From Nitrospirota bacterium (GTDB lineage Bacteria > Nitrospirota > Thermodesulfovibrionia > Thermodesulfovibrionales > UBA1546), in NCBI GenBank assembly GCA_026387575.1, contig JAPLLK010000083.1, positions 1 to 35,632 on the forward strand: a stretch of DNA of 35,632 nt. Reading direction: 5' to 3'. A program made the position numbers and the translations under genes. Of this stretch, positions 16,470-26,226 are shown one piece after another. Below the pieces are notes generated by a model. That model did not search any database. It saw only the letters and a list, made by a program, of their open reading frames with translations, and was not told the origin of the DNA. Position 1 is the first letter of the stretch; each line of letters starts with the position of its first letter.

Positions 16470-19187
16470 TTAGAACGCATGCCCGATACTGAAATGCACT
16501 TCTCCACTGCTTTCACCTTTTTCTCTGTTCAGTTTATGGCCATAGTCAATCCTCAGAGGGCCCACGGGCGTATTGTATCTTATGCCTGCACCGGCAGTAT
16601 ATTTCATCTCTGAGAACTTTATATCGCCGGGTTTCCTCCAAACATTGCCGCCGTCAAAAAATGTTACGAACCCGAAACTCTTACCGATATATGTCCTGAG
16701 TTCAAGATTCGTAAGGACATAGGCATTCCCGCCAGTGGGAGAGCCGTTAGCACCCTTGGGCCCAAGCGTATCCTGTTCATATCCGCGCACTGTAGTCCTG
16801 CCACCGAGAAAAAACCTCTCCACAAGCGGGAGATCTGTAGTATCGTTAAAACCATACGCCATACCGCTTTTTAAAGATACCGCAACAACAAAATATTTGC
16901 TTAACTCTTGGTAAACACTTCCGTTGACTATTGTCTTTACAAAATCCGTTTCTGACAGAAGGTATCCCGATGCGGTTTTCACGGATATCCCTGCAAGCAC
17001 GCCTTTTCTGGGGTCAAACGGATTGTCCCTCGTATCATAGGCTATGCCCGGCCTTATCCCACTGATAGCGACCGTCCCGCTATCTTCCTTCGTGAGGATA
17101 ACATCGGGCTTCACCTCAAAAGTTTTGACTAATGAAAAATCATAAAAAATCTCGCCTTTCACCCTTTCGCTGAATTTCTTCTCAATGCCTACGCTCGCAG
17201 TGTGCCTACTCAGTTTATAGCGCGTCTCACCGGTCTCTATGGTTTTTTCTGTCCTTTCTTCTTTGATAAGAAATACCTTAAAGGGAAGAGGGTTACCTAA
17301 AAACCACGGCTCAGTATAATTCAATATATAGCGCTGCTCAATTGAACTGACCTCGGTCCTGAATGATAGCTGCCTATTCATTCCAAAAAGATTCCTGTAG
17401 CTTACATCAAATGACGCCCTGTACTGCTCATAATCCCCATATCCGACGCCAAATTCAACAGCCCCTGCATTCCCTTCTTTCACCTTAACGTGAACATTCT
17501 TCACATCCCCTTCTTTTTCTATCGCATCCACATCCACATCGGTAAACAAACCCAGCTTATAAAGCTTCTGGCGCGTCCTTGCGAGAAGATAAGGATTAAA
17601 AGGAGCGCCGTTTTCGTAGGGCAATTCTCTCTTTATTACCTCATTCTTTGTCTCCGCATTGCCGCTTATTACTGTTTTCCCGAACAATGTTAGTTTCCCT
17701 TCATCAATCTCAAAAATAACCTTCACCCCTTTTTCTCCGGTTTCCTGCTTTATATCAACCTTTGAGTCAATAAAACCGTTAGACCAATATAGGTCAATAA
17801 TCCTGTGCCTTGCATCCGATATATCAACTTCATTGTAAGGAGCCCCTGTTTTTATCCTGACAGTATTTATTATTTCTTTTTTTGAGATAAAAATCGCTCC
17901 CTTTATCTCAATCCCTTCTATTAAGGTCTTTACGCCTTCTTTAATTTTTATTATAATGTCCGCCCTGGAATCTTTTACTGCAATTCTGACATCATCTATC
18001 ACCACGTTCAGATATCCGAGCGCATTGTAAAGCTCTATTAATATTGCTTTGTCCAACTCTATAAGGTCTGGATTGTACAGCTTCTTTTCCTTTAGGAGCA
18101 TTACATCTTTCAGATTTTTTTCAGATATGGTTATGCCGGTAAAAGTTACAGAATTGACAATAACCTCGCTCCCTTCAAAGATAAAAAACCGGACAGTAAC
18201 TGTGTCCTTGTCTGATGTTATAACAGGCGCAACCTGTGCAAAAGGAAAACCCTTGGAGTGGTATAAAGACACAATCCTTGATATTGCCTCTTCAACAAGG
18301 TCATCCCTGAAGTCTTCAGCATCAAAAAACGGCGTCTCTTTAGTAAGAGCCTTTGAATTCAAGACAGAGTTGTTTTCAAACACAACTTCAAGCTTTTTAC
18401 CCGGGTCTATGTTAATGCCAAGATTGCCATTGCTGAAAGTATAGGGGCCGACAACAGGTTTAAGAAAATTATTTTTCTTATAATGAAGCCTTATCCTGTC
18501 TATCTCTTTTCTTAACTTAACCTGGTCATAGATATCGCCTTCCTCAATTTTAATTAATTCTTTCGCTTCCTCGGGCCCGATAATTTTAATGCTTTTTATT
18601 ATCTCAGGCATCCCCTCATCTATCGTAAGTAAAAGATTCACCCTGTAGGGCGTGCCGGTCTTCTCTACAGCGAGTTTTATATCTGCATGGGAGAATCCCC
18701 TTTCAGACAATTCATTCTTGAGCTCCTTTGCAGCACCTTCCATACGGTCATATCGCATAATCTGATCTTCTTTTAATGGAAAATGATTTTTTATTGTCTT
18801 CTTTGACAGGCGTTGATTTCCGGCAATAACAATTTTCTTTATTATATCTCTCTCCCGGACCTTTACCCTTATGAAGGTTCTGTCTTCATTATTAACTTCA
18901 ACAGATATGTCCTCAAATATCCCCTTGAGAAACGCCAATTTCAACCAGGCGCGGACAGATGAAGGGTTAAAGACATCACCAATCTTTATGTTTAAAATAT
19001 CCAGAAGTTCTTCGCTCTTCATGGAATACAGTCCCGAAATATCAATTTTACTGACTGCAACGTATGGTGTCTCAGCAGCTGTAACAGAGGGATTAGCAAG
19101 AAATGGCGTGGAAATAAAAATCAGAAATGATAAAAAAATGTTTTTTATCATTCTTCTGCGTTTATCAATCTGCCATAAGCATTTCAT
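16470..19187 (-). CDS. Omp85/BamA-TamA family outer-membrane assembly protein with about seven POTRA domains
   Basis: 905 residues from ATG 19187, which lies just beyond the tamB stop; the frame continues upstream to 19256 inside tamB and another ATG exists at 19151. A hydrophobic signal peptide (IKNIFLSFLIFISTPFLA) follows a basic leader. I count about seven POTRA repeats in the first two thirds (each beta-alpha-alpha-beta-beta, ending in patterns such as 'VRERD', 'TIDEG', 'KIKEG', 'EIDEG', 'KVKEG'), then a 16-strand type barrel with the Omp85 signature VRGYEQDTLGPKG and an aromatic C-terminus (HFSIGHAF). BamA has five POTRA, TamA three. Its partner is tamB directly upstream, so a TamA-like role (beta-barrel insertion or lipid traffic) is likelier than BamA. 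Confidence 0.92.
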   Translation of the reverse strand: MKCLWQIDKRRRMIKNIFLSFLIFISTPFLANPSVTAAETPYVAVSKIDISGLYSMKSEELLDILNIKIGDVFNPSSVRAWLKLAFLKGIFEDISVEVNNEDRTFIRVKVRERDIIKKIVIAGNQRLSKKTIKNHFPLKEDQIMRYDRMEGAAKELKNELSERGFSHADIKLAVEKTGTPYRVNLLLTIDEGMPEIIKSIKIIGPEEAKELIKIEEGDIYDQVKLRKEIDRIRLHYKKNNFLKPVVGPYTFSNGNLGINIDPGKKLEVVFENNSVLNSKALTKETPFFDAEDFRDDLVEEAISRIVSLYHSKGFPFAQVAPVITSDKDTVTVRFFIFEGSEVIVNSVTFTGITISEKNLKDVMLLKEKKLYNPDLIELDKAILIELYNALGYLNVVIDDVRIAVKDSRADIIIKIKEGVKTLIEGIEIKGAIFISKKEIINTVRIKTGAPYNEVDISDARHRIIDLYWSNGFIDSKVDIKQETGEKGVKVIFEIDEGKLTLFGKTVISGNAETKNEVIKRELPYENGAPFNPYLLARTRQKLYKLGLFTDVDVDAIEKEGDVKNVHVKVKEGNAGAVEFGVGYGDYEQYRASFDVSYRNLFGMNRQLSFRTEVSSIEQRYILNYTEPWFLGNPLPFKVFLIKEERTEKTIETGETRYKLSRHTASVGIEKKFSERVKGEIFYDFSLVKTFEVKPDVILTKEDSGTVAISGIRPGIAYDTRDNPFDPRKGVLAGISVKTASGYLLSETDFVKTIVNGSVYQELSKYFVVAVSLKSGMAYGFNDTTDLPLVERFFLGGRTTVRGYEQDTLGPKGANGSPTGGNAYVLTNLELRTYIGKSFGFVTFFDGGNVWRKPGDIKFSEMKYTAGAGIRYNTPVGPLRIDYGHKLNREKGESSGEVHFSIGHAF

Positions 19188-19203
19188 TTTGCATTCGCCT
19201 TTT

Positions 19204-22200
19204 TTATTTAAATTCAAATCTGAACTTAATATCTCCGCCAACGCTGCCTTTTTCATCCCTCACGCCAATCAGTGAGACATTCTTATCAAGGATATACTCA
19301 AGCTTGAGCACCCGTTCCTCGGTAGAGCCCACGGCAGATGTGTAAGTTACAAAAAGTTTATCGCCTAAAAGCCTCTTTGATGCGGTAAGCCTCGGACCTA
19401 CCGTGCCTGTAGACTTGGACACATAAGGGTCTACCTGAACCCTGTCAAGCCCTATTATATTTTTTAACCTGTCTTCAAAAACATCCTGAACCTTGCCTGT
19501 CAGAAATGAAGCAGCCTCGCCAGCTCCAATTCCTCCCTCAAGTCCCTTTAATTGTTTTCCTATCTGTCCCACGGTAAGCAGGCTGAGTATATCCGTCTCA
19601 TCAAGCGGCGGGTCAGAAACAAGGGAGAGGTTAAAACGTTCCAGTTGTCCTTCAAGGTTCAGCCTGATATTATACCCTTTCACTACCGTCTGTGCCACAA
19701 TTTCCATTACAGGATTTATCTTGTTCGGGTCAGTAAAATCTGCGCTTGCGTTCAATATCCTGAATTCAGTGTTCCTGAAGTAAACCTTGCCCTCTTTGGA
19801 CTCAATTCTTCCAAAAAGAAGCGGCTGTCCTATTGTTCCTTTCAAAACCATATCCACCTTTAATGGCGCACGCGCTATATTATTGTCCACAATAATATTT
19901 TCTGCTCCGTATATCTTCACATTTAATACTGTTTTTTGTATTCCTGTCTGTTCACCCCTCGGTCTTTCTGATGTCTTTGCCTTAAGAAGCCAGCTTTTCC
20001 ATTCTACCCTCTCCCTGTACCTTGCCCTGTTCACCCTCACATCGCCGGTGACATTCTGCGCTTCAAGAGTCCCCTTATAGAGAACATTGCCGTGAAAATT
20101 AGCAGAGAAATCTTTGGATATAGAAGTTGTAATGTTATTTAGTTTTGTATCGAGATAAAACCTCTTCAGGTTAAACCCGCTGAGATAGACAACGCCTGAC
20201 GCATCTATATCCCCGCCTCCAATTTTACCGTAGAGTTTACGTATAATAATCTTGCTGCCCTCAAAATTAAAATATCCGCTTATTGAGCTGACCCGCTGAT
20301 GCATATCCTTTAATCCGAATAGCCCGTTGCTCACATTGAGATTGCCATTTATCTGTGGGTTGTCCCATTTCCCTCCAACAGTCAGGGTAAAATCAGCATC
20401 GCCCCTTAGAACACCAATCTTATTTGAAAATCCCTTCAGAGGGGAAAGCTCTAAGCTGCCTTCAAGGGATATATCGTACTCTCTGCCGATTTCCATACCG
20501 CCTCGCATTATGAAAGAGGCATTTCCGCTCCGCATTGAAAATGCAGAAAATGACATCCTTTTATTATCAAATTTAAATTTTATATCTGAATCATTGGAGA
20601 AGCTATGTCCATAAAGAGCCGCGTTAACCTGATTTAAAACTGCCGAAGCAGAAAAGGTTTTTCTGGTTCCTGACATAACCGCATTTCCCTTCATATTGAC
20701 TACAAGGTCATCAGGAACATCCTTCAGCAAAGATGACAGAAGAAAGTCATATCTGCCTGATGTCATGGTAAGCTCCGCGCTCCACGGCAGTAAATCACTC
20801 AGATATCCCTTTCCTTTCATCACCACCTTCTCATTGAATAGCGCCGCGGTGAACAGAATATCTTTATTTTTAATAGAGGCATTTATGGCACCTGTGCCAA
20901 GCGGTTTGCCTTTAAATGTTCCGCCTGATAATTTCCCGTCTATAGTTATGGAGGGATTGTCAAAAGTGCCTGAGCCTCGTGCTTTTACATTCAATACCGC
21001 GTCATCAGGCATGCCTCTCAGCCCCATATCTTTTAAGAATAACTTGCTGCCTGATGCGCTGAAAGAAAACTTTTCCATACCTGAAATCTTTCCCTCAACA
21101 GTCATAGCAGAGCCGCCTTTTTTAAGGATAGCTTTTTTTACGGTAATATCTTTATTCCTGTAAAGAAAATCTGTTGATAGAGAGTCAGCTGAGAATTTAT
21201 AAGCCTCTGCATTCATTACAGCCGCAGAACCTGAATATTCAGGATAGGACCCATTGCCAGCTATCTTAAGGTCTGTATTCAGTTTGCCCTTCAATGGAAG
21301 TTTTTTATGAAAGGCTGCCACCAGCCTTTCAATATCGGCGCCTCTTAACGATACTGCAAGATTGTAATCAGGCTGTTTCACATCGAAAACATTCTTTGCT
21401 GCATTAAATTTTACATATCCCTTTGCTGTGTGCTCCTCATCCTTTGATTTAACTGACAAACCTTTTATCTCAAGAATATTTTTTCTGTAGGACAGCTCGC
21501 CTGAAACTGTATCAAGACCGTAACCTTTTAGGGATGCGGCTGTCATCCTCACTGCACCGTCTATCAGCGGGTCATCAAATTTCCCGGTTATTGTGCCTGT
21601 AAACTCGCCTGTACCCTTCAGAAGGTCAAAATAAGGAGATATGAGGTCTGCGATGTCATGCGTTATAAGTCTGCCTTTAAGGTTGAGTACTGAAGCAGAC
21701 ATGGCAACTGTCCCGTTTATTTCCAGCGCTGACTTTTCAGTTCTGACCTCTGCATTGGAAAGGGAAAGCATTTCACCCTGCACCTTAAATTCCCCTTTTA
21801 TCCTCTTTACTCTTCCTATTAAATCACTGCCTGTCTGCTCGCTGTTGTAACTAAACCATCCGGACGGATTAAATTCGCTGTCAGAAGAAAAAAGCTCTCC
21901 CTTTACCTTGCCCTTCGGAGCTTCTATATCCAGACCGACAAGCTTTAATGCCGGCTGACTGTCAACATCCGTAAAATTCACCCTCACTGAATAATGATCA
22001 ACTTTCGGAATTTTTAAAGCTGCCTCTGCATCTGCCCTGCCATTGTAAAGAGCTGCCTTACCGTTTTTAAAACTCAAGACTCCGTTGCTGTAAACTATAT
22101 CGCACTTGAGGCTGTCCACAGCAACATCAAAAAGATTTCCTTTTTTTAACGTTGCATCCGCTTTGCCTGTAATTTTTGAACCCGCCCCGCTTATCTTTCC

Positions 22201-23133
22201 GTCAAAATTCACCCATCCTTCAACTCTCTCTTTTACTTTGAGAAGCTCCATCAAAGACTGAAGATAAAAATTACCGCTGACTCTGATATCCACAAAAGGA
22301 GCGCCTGCTCCAAATTTTATATCGCCCTTTGCAAATATCTTTCCCTCACCGCTCCTCTTCAGTCCGAAAACTTTTTTTACATAATCAGCAGAAAGTTCAA
22401 TAGCTGTCTTTATATCGCCTTTTCCTTCAGCCGAATAAAAACCACCTGCCTTCAGTTCTGAATCATAAGCCCTGAGAGTGACGTTCTTTATTTCAATTCC
22501 GTCTTTCCTGAAAAACAATACGGCATCTGCGCCAACTTTCAATTCAGGGAAATCCCTGATATTGGAGATAAATTCTTTTATGTTAGCTTTCATTCGCGTA
22601 GTTTCACCTAACAGAATCTCACCGCTCAATCCTTTGCCTCTTAAAATAGCGCCATATGCAGGATCATAAAAGCCAAATCCTCCATCACGCACTTCTATTA
22701 CATCCACTACAACCTTCATCTTCTTGGGGTCTTCCTTAATCAAATACTCTTTAACCCTCTTGATGATGTCATCCGCCTGTCCCCTGTCAGTCCATAACTC
22801 AGGCTCTTTCAGCACTATTCTTTTCAGCGCTATTTTTTTTCTCCGTATTGCGGACAGTTTCGGATATCCCTTTATCCTGTCAACAGTCAAAACCCTGTTG
22901 CCCTCATCATCAAACAACTTCACCCCCCTTGCCTCAATGAATAACGGAAATAAATTAAGGTATATTGACTGGGCTATTACCTTGCGGCCTGTCATGTTCT
23001 CAAGTTCAGGCAGTATTATTTTCTTTAATGCATTTGATATGTGCGGGCCGCGGGAAACAAAGATAATTATCCCTATGAGCAGTACACCTGCGGAAAAATA
23101 TGCTATTCGTTTTATCCTTTTAGATTTTTCCAT
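19204..23133 (-). CDS. tamB: TamB (AsmA-like/DUF490) inter-membrane protein
   Basis: 1309 residues. One N-terminal membrane anchor (residues about 8-26: IKRIAYFSAGVLLIGIIIFV) followed by a very long beta-rich periplasmic rod, as in TamB/YhdP-type proteins thought to carry phospholipids between the membranes. The C-terminal DUF490 part is recognisable: 'NPVMEIVAQTVVKGYNIRLN', DPPLDETDILSLLTVGQIGK, and a final beta-strand ending FRFEFK that would dock on the Omp85 partner. Repeated 'Gxaxlkxgxl'-type strands run throughout. It overlaps glnD by 22 bases and sits immediately before the Omp85 gene, the canonical tamA/tamB relationship but in the reverse order to E. coli. Confidence 0.93.
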   Translation of the reverse strand: MEKSKRIKRIAYFSAGVLLIGIIIFVSRGPHISNALKKIILPELENMTGRKVIAQSIYLNLFPLFIEARGVKLFDDEGNRVLTVDRIKGYPKLSAIRRKKIALKRIVLKEPELWTDRGQADDIIKRVKEYLIKEDPKKMKVVVDVIEVRDGGFGFYDPAYGAILRGKGLSGEILLGETTRMKANIKEFISNIRDFPELKVGADAVLFFRKDGIEIKNVTLRAYDSELKAGGFYSAEGKGDIKTAIELSADYVKKVFGLKRSGEGKIFAKGDIKFGAGAPFVDIRVSGNFYLQSLMELLKVKERVEGWVNFDGKISGAGSKITGKADATLKKGNLFDVAVDSLKCDIVYSNGVLSFKNGKAALYNGRADAEAALKIPKVDHYSVRVNFTDVDSQPALKLVGLDIEAPKGKVKGELFSSDSEFNPSGWFSYNSEQTGSDLIGRVKRIKGEFKVQGEMLSLSNAEVRTEKSALEINGTVAMSASVLNLKGRLITHDIADLISPYFDLLKGTGEFTGTITGKFDDPLIDGAVRMTAASLKGYGLDTVSGELSYRKNILEIKGLSVKSKDEEHTAKGYVKFNAAKNVFDVKQPDYNLAVSLRGADIERLVAAFHKKLPLKGKLNTDLKIAGNGSYPEYSGSAAVMNAEAYKFSADSLSTDFLYRNKDITVKKAILKKGGSAMTVEGKISGMEKFSFSASGSKLFLKDMGLRGMPDDAVLNVKARGSGTFDNPSITIDGKLSGGTFKGKPLGTGAINASIKNKDILFTAALFNEKVVMKGKGYLSDLLPWSAELTMTSGRYDFLLSSLLKDVPDDLVVNMKGNAVMSGTRKTFSASAVLNQVNAALYGHSFSNDSDIKFKFDNKRMSFSAFSMRSGNASFIMRGGMEIGREYDISLEGSLELSPLKGFSNKIGVLRGDADFTLTVGGKWDNPQINGNLNVSNGLFGLKDMHQRVSSISGYFNFEGSKIIIRKLYGKIGGGDIDASGVVYLSGFNLKRFYLDTKLNNITTSISKDFSANFHGNVLYKGTLEAQNVTGDVRVNRARYRERVEWKSWLLKAKTSERPRGEQTGIQKTVLNVKIYGAENIIVDNNIARAPLKVDMVLKGTIGQPLLFGRIESKEGKVYFRNTEFRILNASADFTDPNKINPVMEIVAQTVVKGYNIRLNLEGQLERFNLSLVSDPPLDETDILSLLTVGQIGKQLKGLEGGIGAGEAASFLTGKVQDVFEDRLKNIIGLDRVQVDPYVSKSTGTVGPRLTASKRLLGDKLFVTYTSAVGSTEERVLKLEYILDKNVSLIGVRDEKGSVGGDIKFRFEFK

Positions 23134-25583
23134 AGAGATTCCAGCAATTTCACAGCCTTAAGCCCGTTAACCTTCTCGCCGGCATGCTGAATATAAAAAA
23201 CATCCTGAGCAATGCCTGATTCAGTATTAACCCTTGCCGATATTATGTTTAACCCGCTTTCATGCATAAGATTAGACACATCATAGAGAAGGCCGTGCCT
23301 GTCCTGTGAGAAAAACTCAACAACCGTGCTTTCCTCGGAGGTCTCATTATCAAGTTCCACAAACACATCAAATTTTCCGCTAACCTCTTTTGCGATACCA
23401 CACAGGTTTATTGCTCCGCCTCCTGCTGCAACATTCTTCAGCCCGTTTTTAATAACATCTTCCATTTCATTCCACCAGAGTTCTTTCCAGTTTGAAATTT
23501 GAATTTTATCAATAACAAGTCCATTTTTACCAGTATACAGCCTTGCCCTTACTATATTCAGCCATTTTGAGGAGAGAAACCCAACTATCCGTGAAAAAAG
23601 TCCGGGACTGTCCCATGCGCTCACTGTTATCTCTGTTGTGCCGTGTGATTTTTCGCTTATTGATACCGCAAAACCGTCACTCCGGACACCGCATGCAAGG
23701 TTGTAATCCTCCTGGATTTTTTCAGGAGGCGTTGAGAGCAGATACCTCTCAGGCATCTCATTCAGGAAACTGCTTAACCCCTCTCTGTCAGCATCCGCAG
23801 AGAAAGACAGAATACTTTCAATATAAGCGGCAGGGTCTTTTCTTATTCCGCGGAGATGATTTAAGGTCCTTTCATAGAGTTCTTTAAGGAGATAAGCCTT
23901 CCACTCTGTCCAGAAATCAGGATTGACAGCAGACATATCTGCGTATGTCATAAGAAAGAGCGCCGTAAGGCTTTCCTCGTCACTTACTGAATCAGCAAAC
24001 TGCGCTATAACTTCAGTATCCTCAAGCTCCCTTTTTAATGCAAAAACAGACATCAGAATATGGTTTCTAACAAGGAATTCTATCCTCTGCCGTTTCTCAA
24101 TATCAATGTTGCATCTCTCCACAATATTTTTAAGCCTTTTATATCCTTCTTCTTCGTGATATCTGCCCACAGCCTTGCCTATGTCGTGAAAGAGCAATGC
24201 CATAAATAGTATTTCTCTTTCCTTTATATTCTTCATAATCTCGGCAAGATGTTCAAGGTTTTTATACTTTGTAACTGTCAATAGCTCAAGGTTCCTTATT
24301 GCAAGCATTGTATGCTCATCAACAGTATATCTATGAAAAGGCTCATGAATCACAAGAGACTTCAAGGAGCCAAATTCAGGAATAAATCTTCCAAGCACGC
24401 CTGTCTCATGCATTTCTCTGAGGGTTTCATATACCCTTCTGCCCCTAAATATCTCAAGAAAGAATGATACAGCCCTATGCGAATTCCTGACCTTTCTGCC
24501 CACTAAGAGCAAATTGCATTTAATATCTTCCCTGAGAATATGACTGAAATATCTGCCTGTTTTTGAAAAGGCGTAAAAAGCCTCCATGATACTGACAGGG
24601 TCTTTTTTAAAAATACCTTTTTCTGATGAGATAATCACATCTTTATACAAAAGGAAATTATCCGTTATTTTTTTCTTTCTTACTCCTCCCCGGTTTCCTG
24701 TGGTCAACCATTGCCTGAGACACATGCCTGATATTGTGGATGTTATTTCCTTTACGGCGCTTGCCTTAAGATAAAAATACCGCATAAACCTCTCTGATCC
24801 CGAAAACTTCTTTGAATCATTAAACCCCAGCTTTTTTGAAACATAATCATGGACGATGAATGAAAGAGTGTCATCCCTTCTGTTGCTTATGAGATGCAGA
24901 CAGAATCTCACTTTCAGCAGAAAATCATATGCCTTAATAAGCCTCCTGAAATCATTCCTTGAGATAACATCTGACATGCCTTCAATGTTATTAATCTTCA
25001 ATGCAATCTTTGAAAGCCATAACACTGCATGTATGTCCCTAAGCCCTCCCTGCCCTTCCTTTACATTCGGTTCAAGAAGAAACACAGAACCGCCGAAGTC
25101 CCTGTGCCTCTTCTCCATTTCTTTCAGCTTCCCGCTTATAAAATTCTTCTGCTTTCTATATGCAAGCTCAGGATAAACTTTCTTATGAAAGTAGTTGTAG
25201 AGTTCTCTGTCCCCGGCAATAAACCTCGCTTCAAGCAGAGATGTATGCGTCCGCAGGTCTTTTTTTGCCTCTGCAATACATTCATCAGGAGTCCTGAAGC
25301 AGTGCCCTATTGTAAGCCCTGCATCCCAGAGGTTATAAAGCACGGATTCAACCTTTTTTGAATCCGTCTTATCCTCTGCAAAAAACATAATATCAATATC
25401 AGAATAAGGAGCAAGTTCCGCCCTGCCGTATCCTCCGATTGCAATAAGTGCGATAGTTTTTTTTGATTCTATCGAAGTGAAAATTTCTGAAAGCAAAGTG
25501 TCTACTTTTTGAGTGTAAAAAGCTGCCAGCCCGCGGCCGTTTAAGCCGTCAAAAACCTCTTCGATATCCTTCAAAAAGTCCAT
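23112..25583 (-). CDS. glnD: PII uridylyltransferase / uridylyl-removing enzyme GlnD
   Basis: 823 residues. Senses glutamine and adds UMP to, or removes it from, the PII signal protein, controlling nitrogen assimilation. Domain order is complete: nucleotidyltransferase with GGYGRAELAPYSDIDIMFF (residues about 49-67), a GlnD-type helical region (VKEGQGGLRDIHAVLWLSK), HD phosphohydrolase domain with HDIGK (His466-Asp467), and two ACT domains (about 650-720, SAWDSPGLFSRIVGFL; about 750-823, DRHGLLYDVSNLMHESGLNI). No glnB or glnK is in the window. Slightly shorter than the E. coli enzyme (890). First gene of the tamB-omp85 run. Confidence 0.95.
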   Translation of the reverse strand: MDFLKDIEEVFDGLNGRGLAAFYTQKVDTLLSEIFTSIESKKTIALIAIGGYGRAELAPYSDIDIMFFAEDKTDSKKVESVLYNLWDAGLTIGHCFRTPDECIAEAKKDLRTHTSLLEARFIAGDRELYNYFHKKVYPELAYRKQKNFISGKLKEMEKRHRDFGGSVFLLEPNVKEGQGGLRDIHAVLWLSKIALKINNIEGMSDVISRNDFRRLIKAYDFLLKVRFCLHLISNRRDDTLSFIVHDYVSKKLGFNDSKKFSGSERFMRYFYLKASAVKEITSTISGMCLRQWLTTGNRGGVRKKKITDNFLLYKDVIISSEKGIFKKDPVSIMEAFYAFSKTGRYFSHILREDIKCNLLLVGRKVRNSHRAVSFFLEIFRGRRVYETLREMHETGVLGRFIPEFGSLKSLVIHEPFHRYTVDEHTMLAIRNLELLTVTKYKNLEHLAEIMKNIKEREILFMALLFHDIGKAVGRYHEEEGYKRLKNIVERCNIDIEKRQRIEFLVRNHILMSVFALKRELEDTEVIAQFADSVSDEESLTALFLMTYADMSAVNPDFWTEWKAYLLKELYERTLNHLRGIRKDPAAYIESILSFSADADREGLSSFLNEMPERYLLSTPPEKIQEDYNLACGVRSDGFAVSISEKSHGTTEITVSAWDSPGLFSRIVGFLSSKWLNIVRARLYTGKNGLVIDKIQISNWKELWWNEMEDVIKNGLKNVAAGGGAINLCGIAKEVSGKFDVFVELDNETSEESTVVEFFSQDRHGLLYDVSNLMHESGLNIISARVNTESGIAQDVFYIQHAGEKVNGLKAVKLLESLWKNLKG

Positions 25584-25666
25584 CTAGTATGATACTATAT
25601 GCAGCAGGATTAAGAGTAGGGATGAGTGGACAGAAACTCGGAGATATTAATAGATCATGCAGGGCT

Positions 25667-25798
25667 TTATGCAATTATGGGAAGATTGTATGATGCGCAC
25701 AAATACATCATCTGAAACCGTCCTATCCCTTTTATTTTTCGCTTCACTTCTTTGAAACTCCGTTCCACTACATTGGTCGTCCGTATCAAATTAAAACC
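25667..25798 (-). mobile_element. C-terminal scrap of an IS256-type (mutator) transposase
   Basis: The leftward frame directly after the hypC stop reads GFNLIRTTNVVERSFKEV then KRKIKGIGRFQMM..., ending at TAA 25667-25669. The pattern L-x-RTTNxxERxxxExxRR-x-K-x-xGxF is diagnostic for the C-terminus of IS256-family transposases. Only about 43 codons remain, with no DDE catalytic residues, so the element is dead. It is in the same frame as hypC, separated only by that gene's TAA, meaning the deletion or insertion endpoint lies at the hypC 3' end. I saw no matching terminal inverted repeat in the flanking 200 bases. Confidence 0.75.
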
Positions 25799-26032
25799 TT
25801 AGGGTAACTCGCCCGCTTCATCTAAAATCTGTTTTATATATTTCAGCGCTTCTTCGGCGGCTTCCTCATCTACTTTCTGTATGGCAAACCCTGCATGCAC
25901 CAGGACGAAGTCTCCAATCTTTGCATCATCAGGCATAAGGAGAAGGCTTACACTGCGTTGTGCGCCATAAACCTCAACAGTGGCATTCAACTCTTGAATA
26001 TTTATTATTTTAGATGGAACTGCAAGGCACAT
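25799..26032 (-). CDS. hypC: Hydrogenase maturation chaperone HypC/HupF
   Basis: 77 residues with the invariant MCLAVP start; after Met removal Cys2 binds the Fe(CN)2CO precursor with HypD and delivers it to the large subunit of [NiFe]-hydrogenase. The rest of the OB-like fold is typical (GAQRSVSLLLMPD, 'IGDFVLVHAGFAIQKVDEEA'). GGGAG lies before ATG 26032. No hydrogenase or other hyp gene is in the window, so it is isolated here. Its last codons abut transposase remains; the C-terminal tail LDEAGELP may therefore be partly element-derived. Confidence 0.93.
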   Translation of the reverse strand: MCLAVPSKIINIQELNATVEVYGAQRSVSLLLMPDDAKIGDFVLVHAGFAIQKVDEEAAEEALKYIKQILDEAGELP

Positions 26033-26226
26033 TTTTTCTCCCGTTAAAATAGTCTAATGCATTACTTCATAATCTGTACACAGGCTTGTGAATTAAGGCT
26101 CTGCTGTGATTTTTGAATGATTTCCCATCGCTTTTATTTTCTTTAGTTACTGAAAATTAGCAATGCTGCACACTTTTTTGCCTTGAACGATACCTGCTCA
26201 CTGCTTGCAGGGTTTTATCATAATTT

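Noticed and set aside
20696-21163. Long open frames antisense to tamB, omp85 and glnD (for example 20696-21163)
   Set aside because: They mirror the codon pattern of the sense genes, show no family motifs and no ribosome sites; taken as shadows.
25584-26226. A tRNA or attachment site beside the IS256 scrap to mark an integrated island
   Set aside because: I found no cloverleaf-forming sequence and no flanking direct repeat in this stretch.
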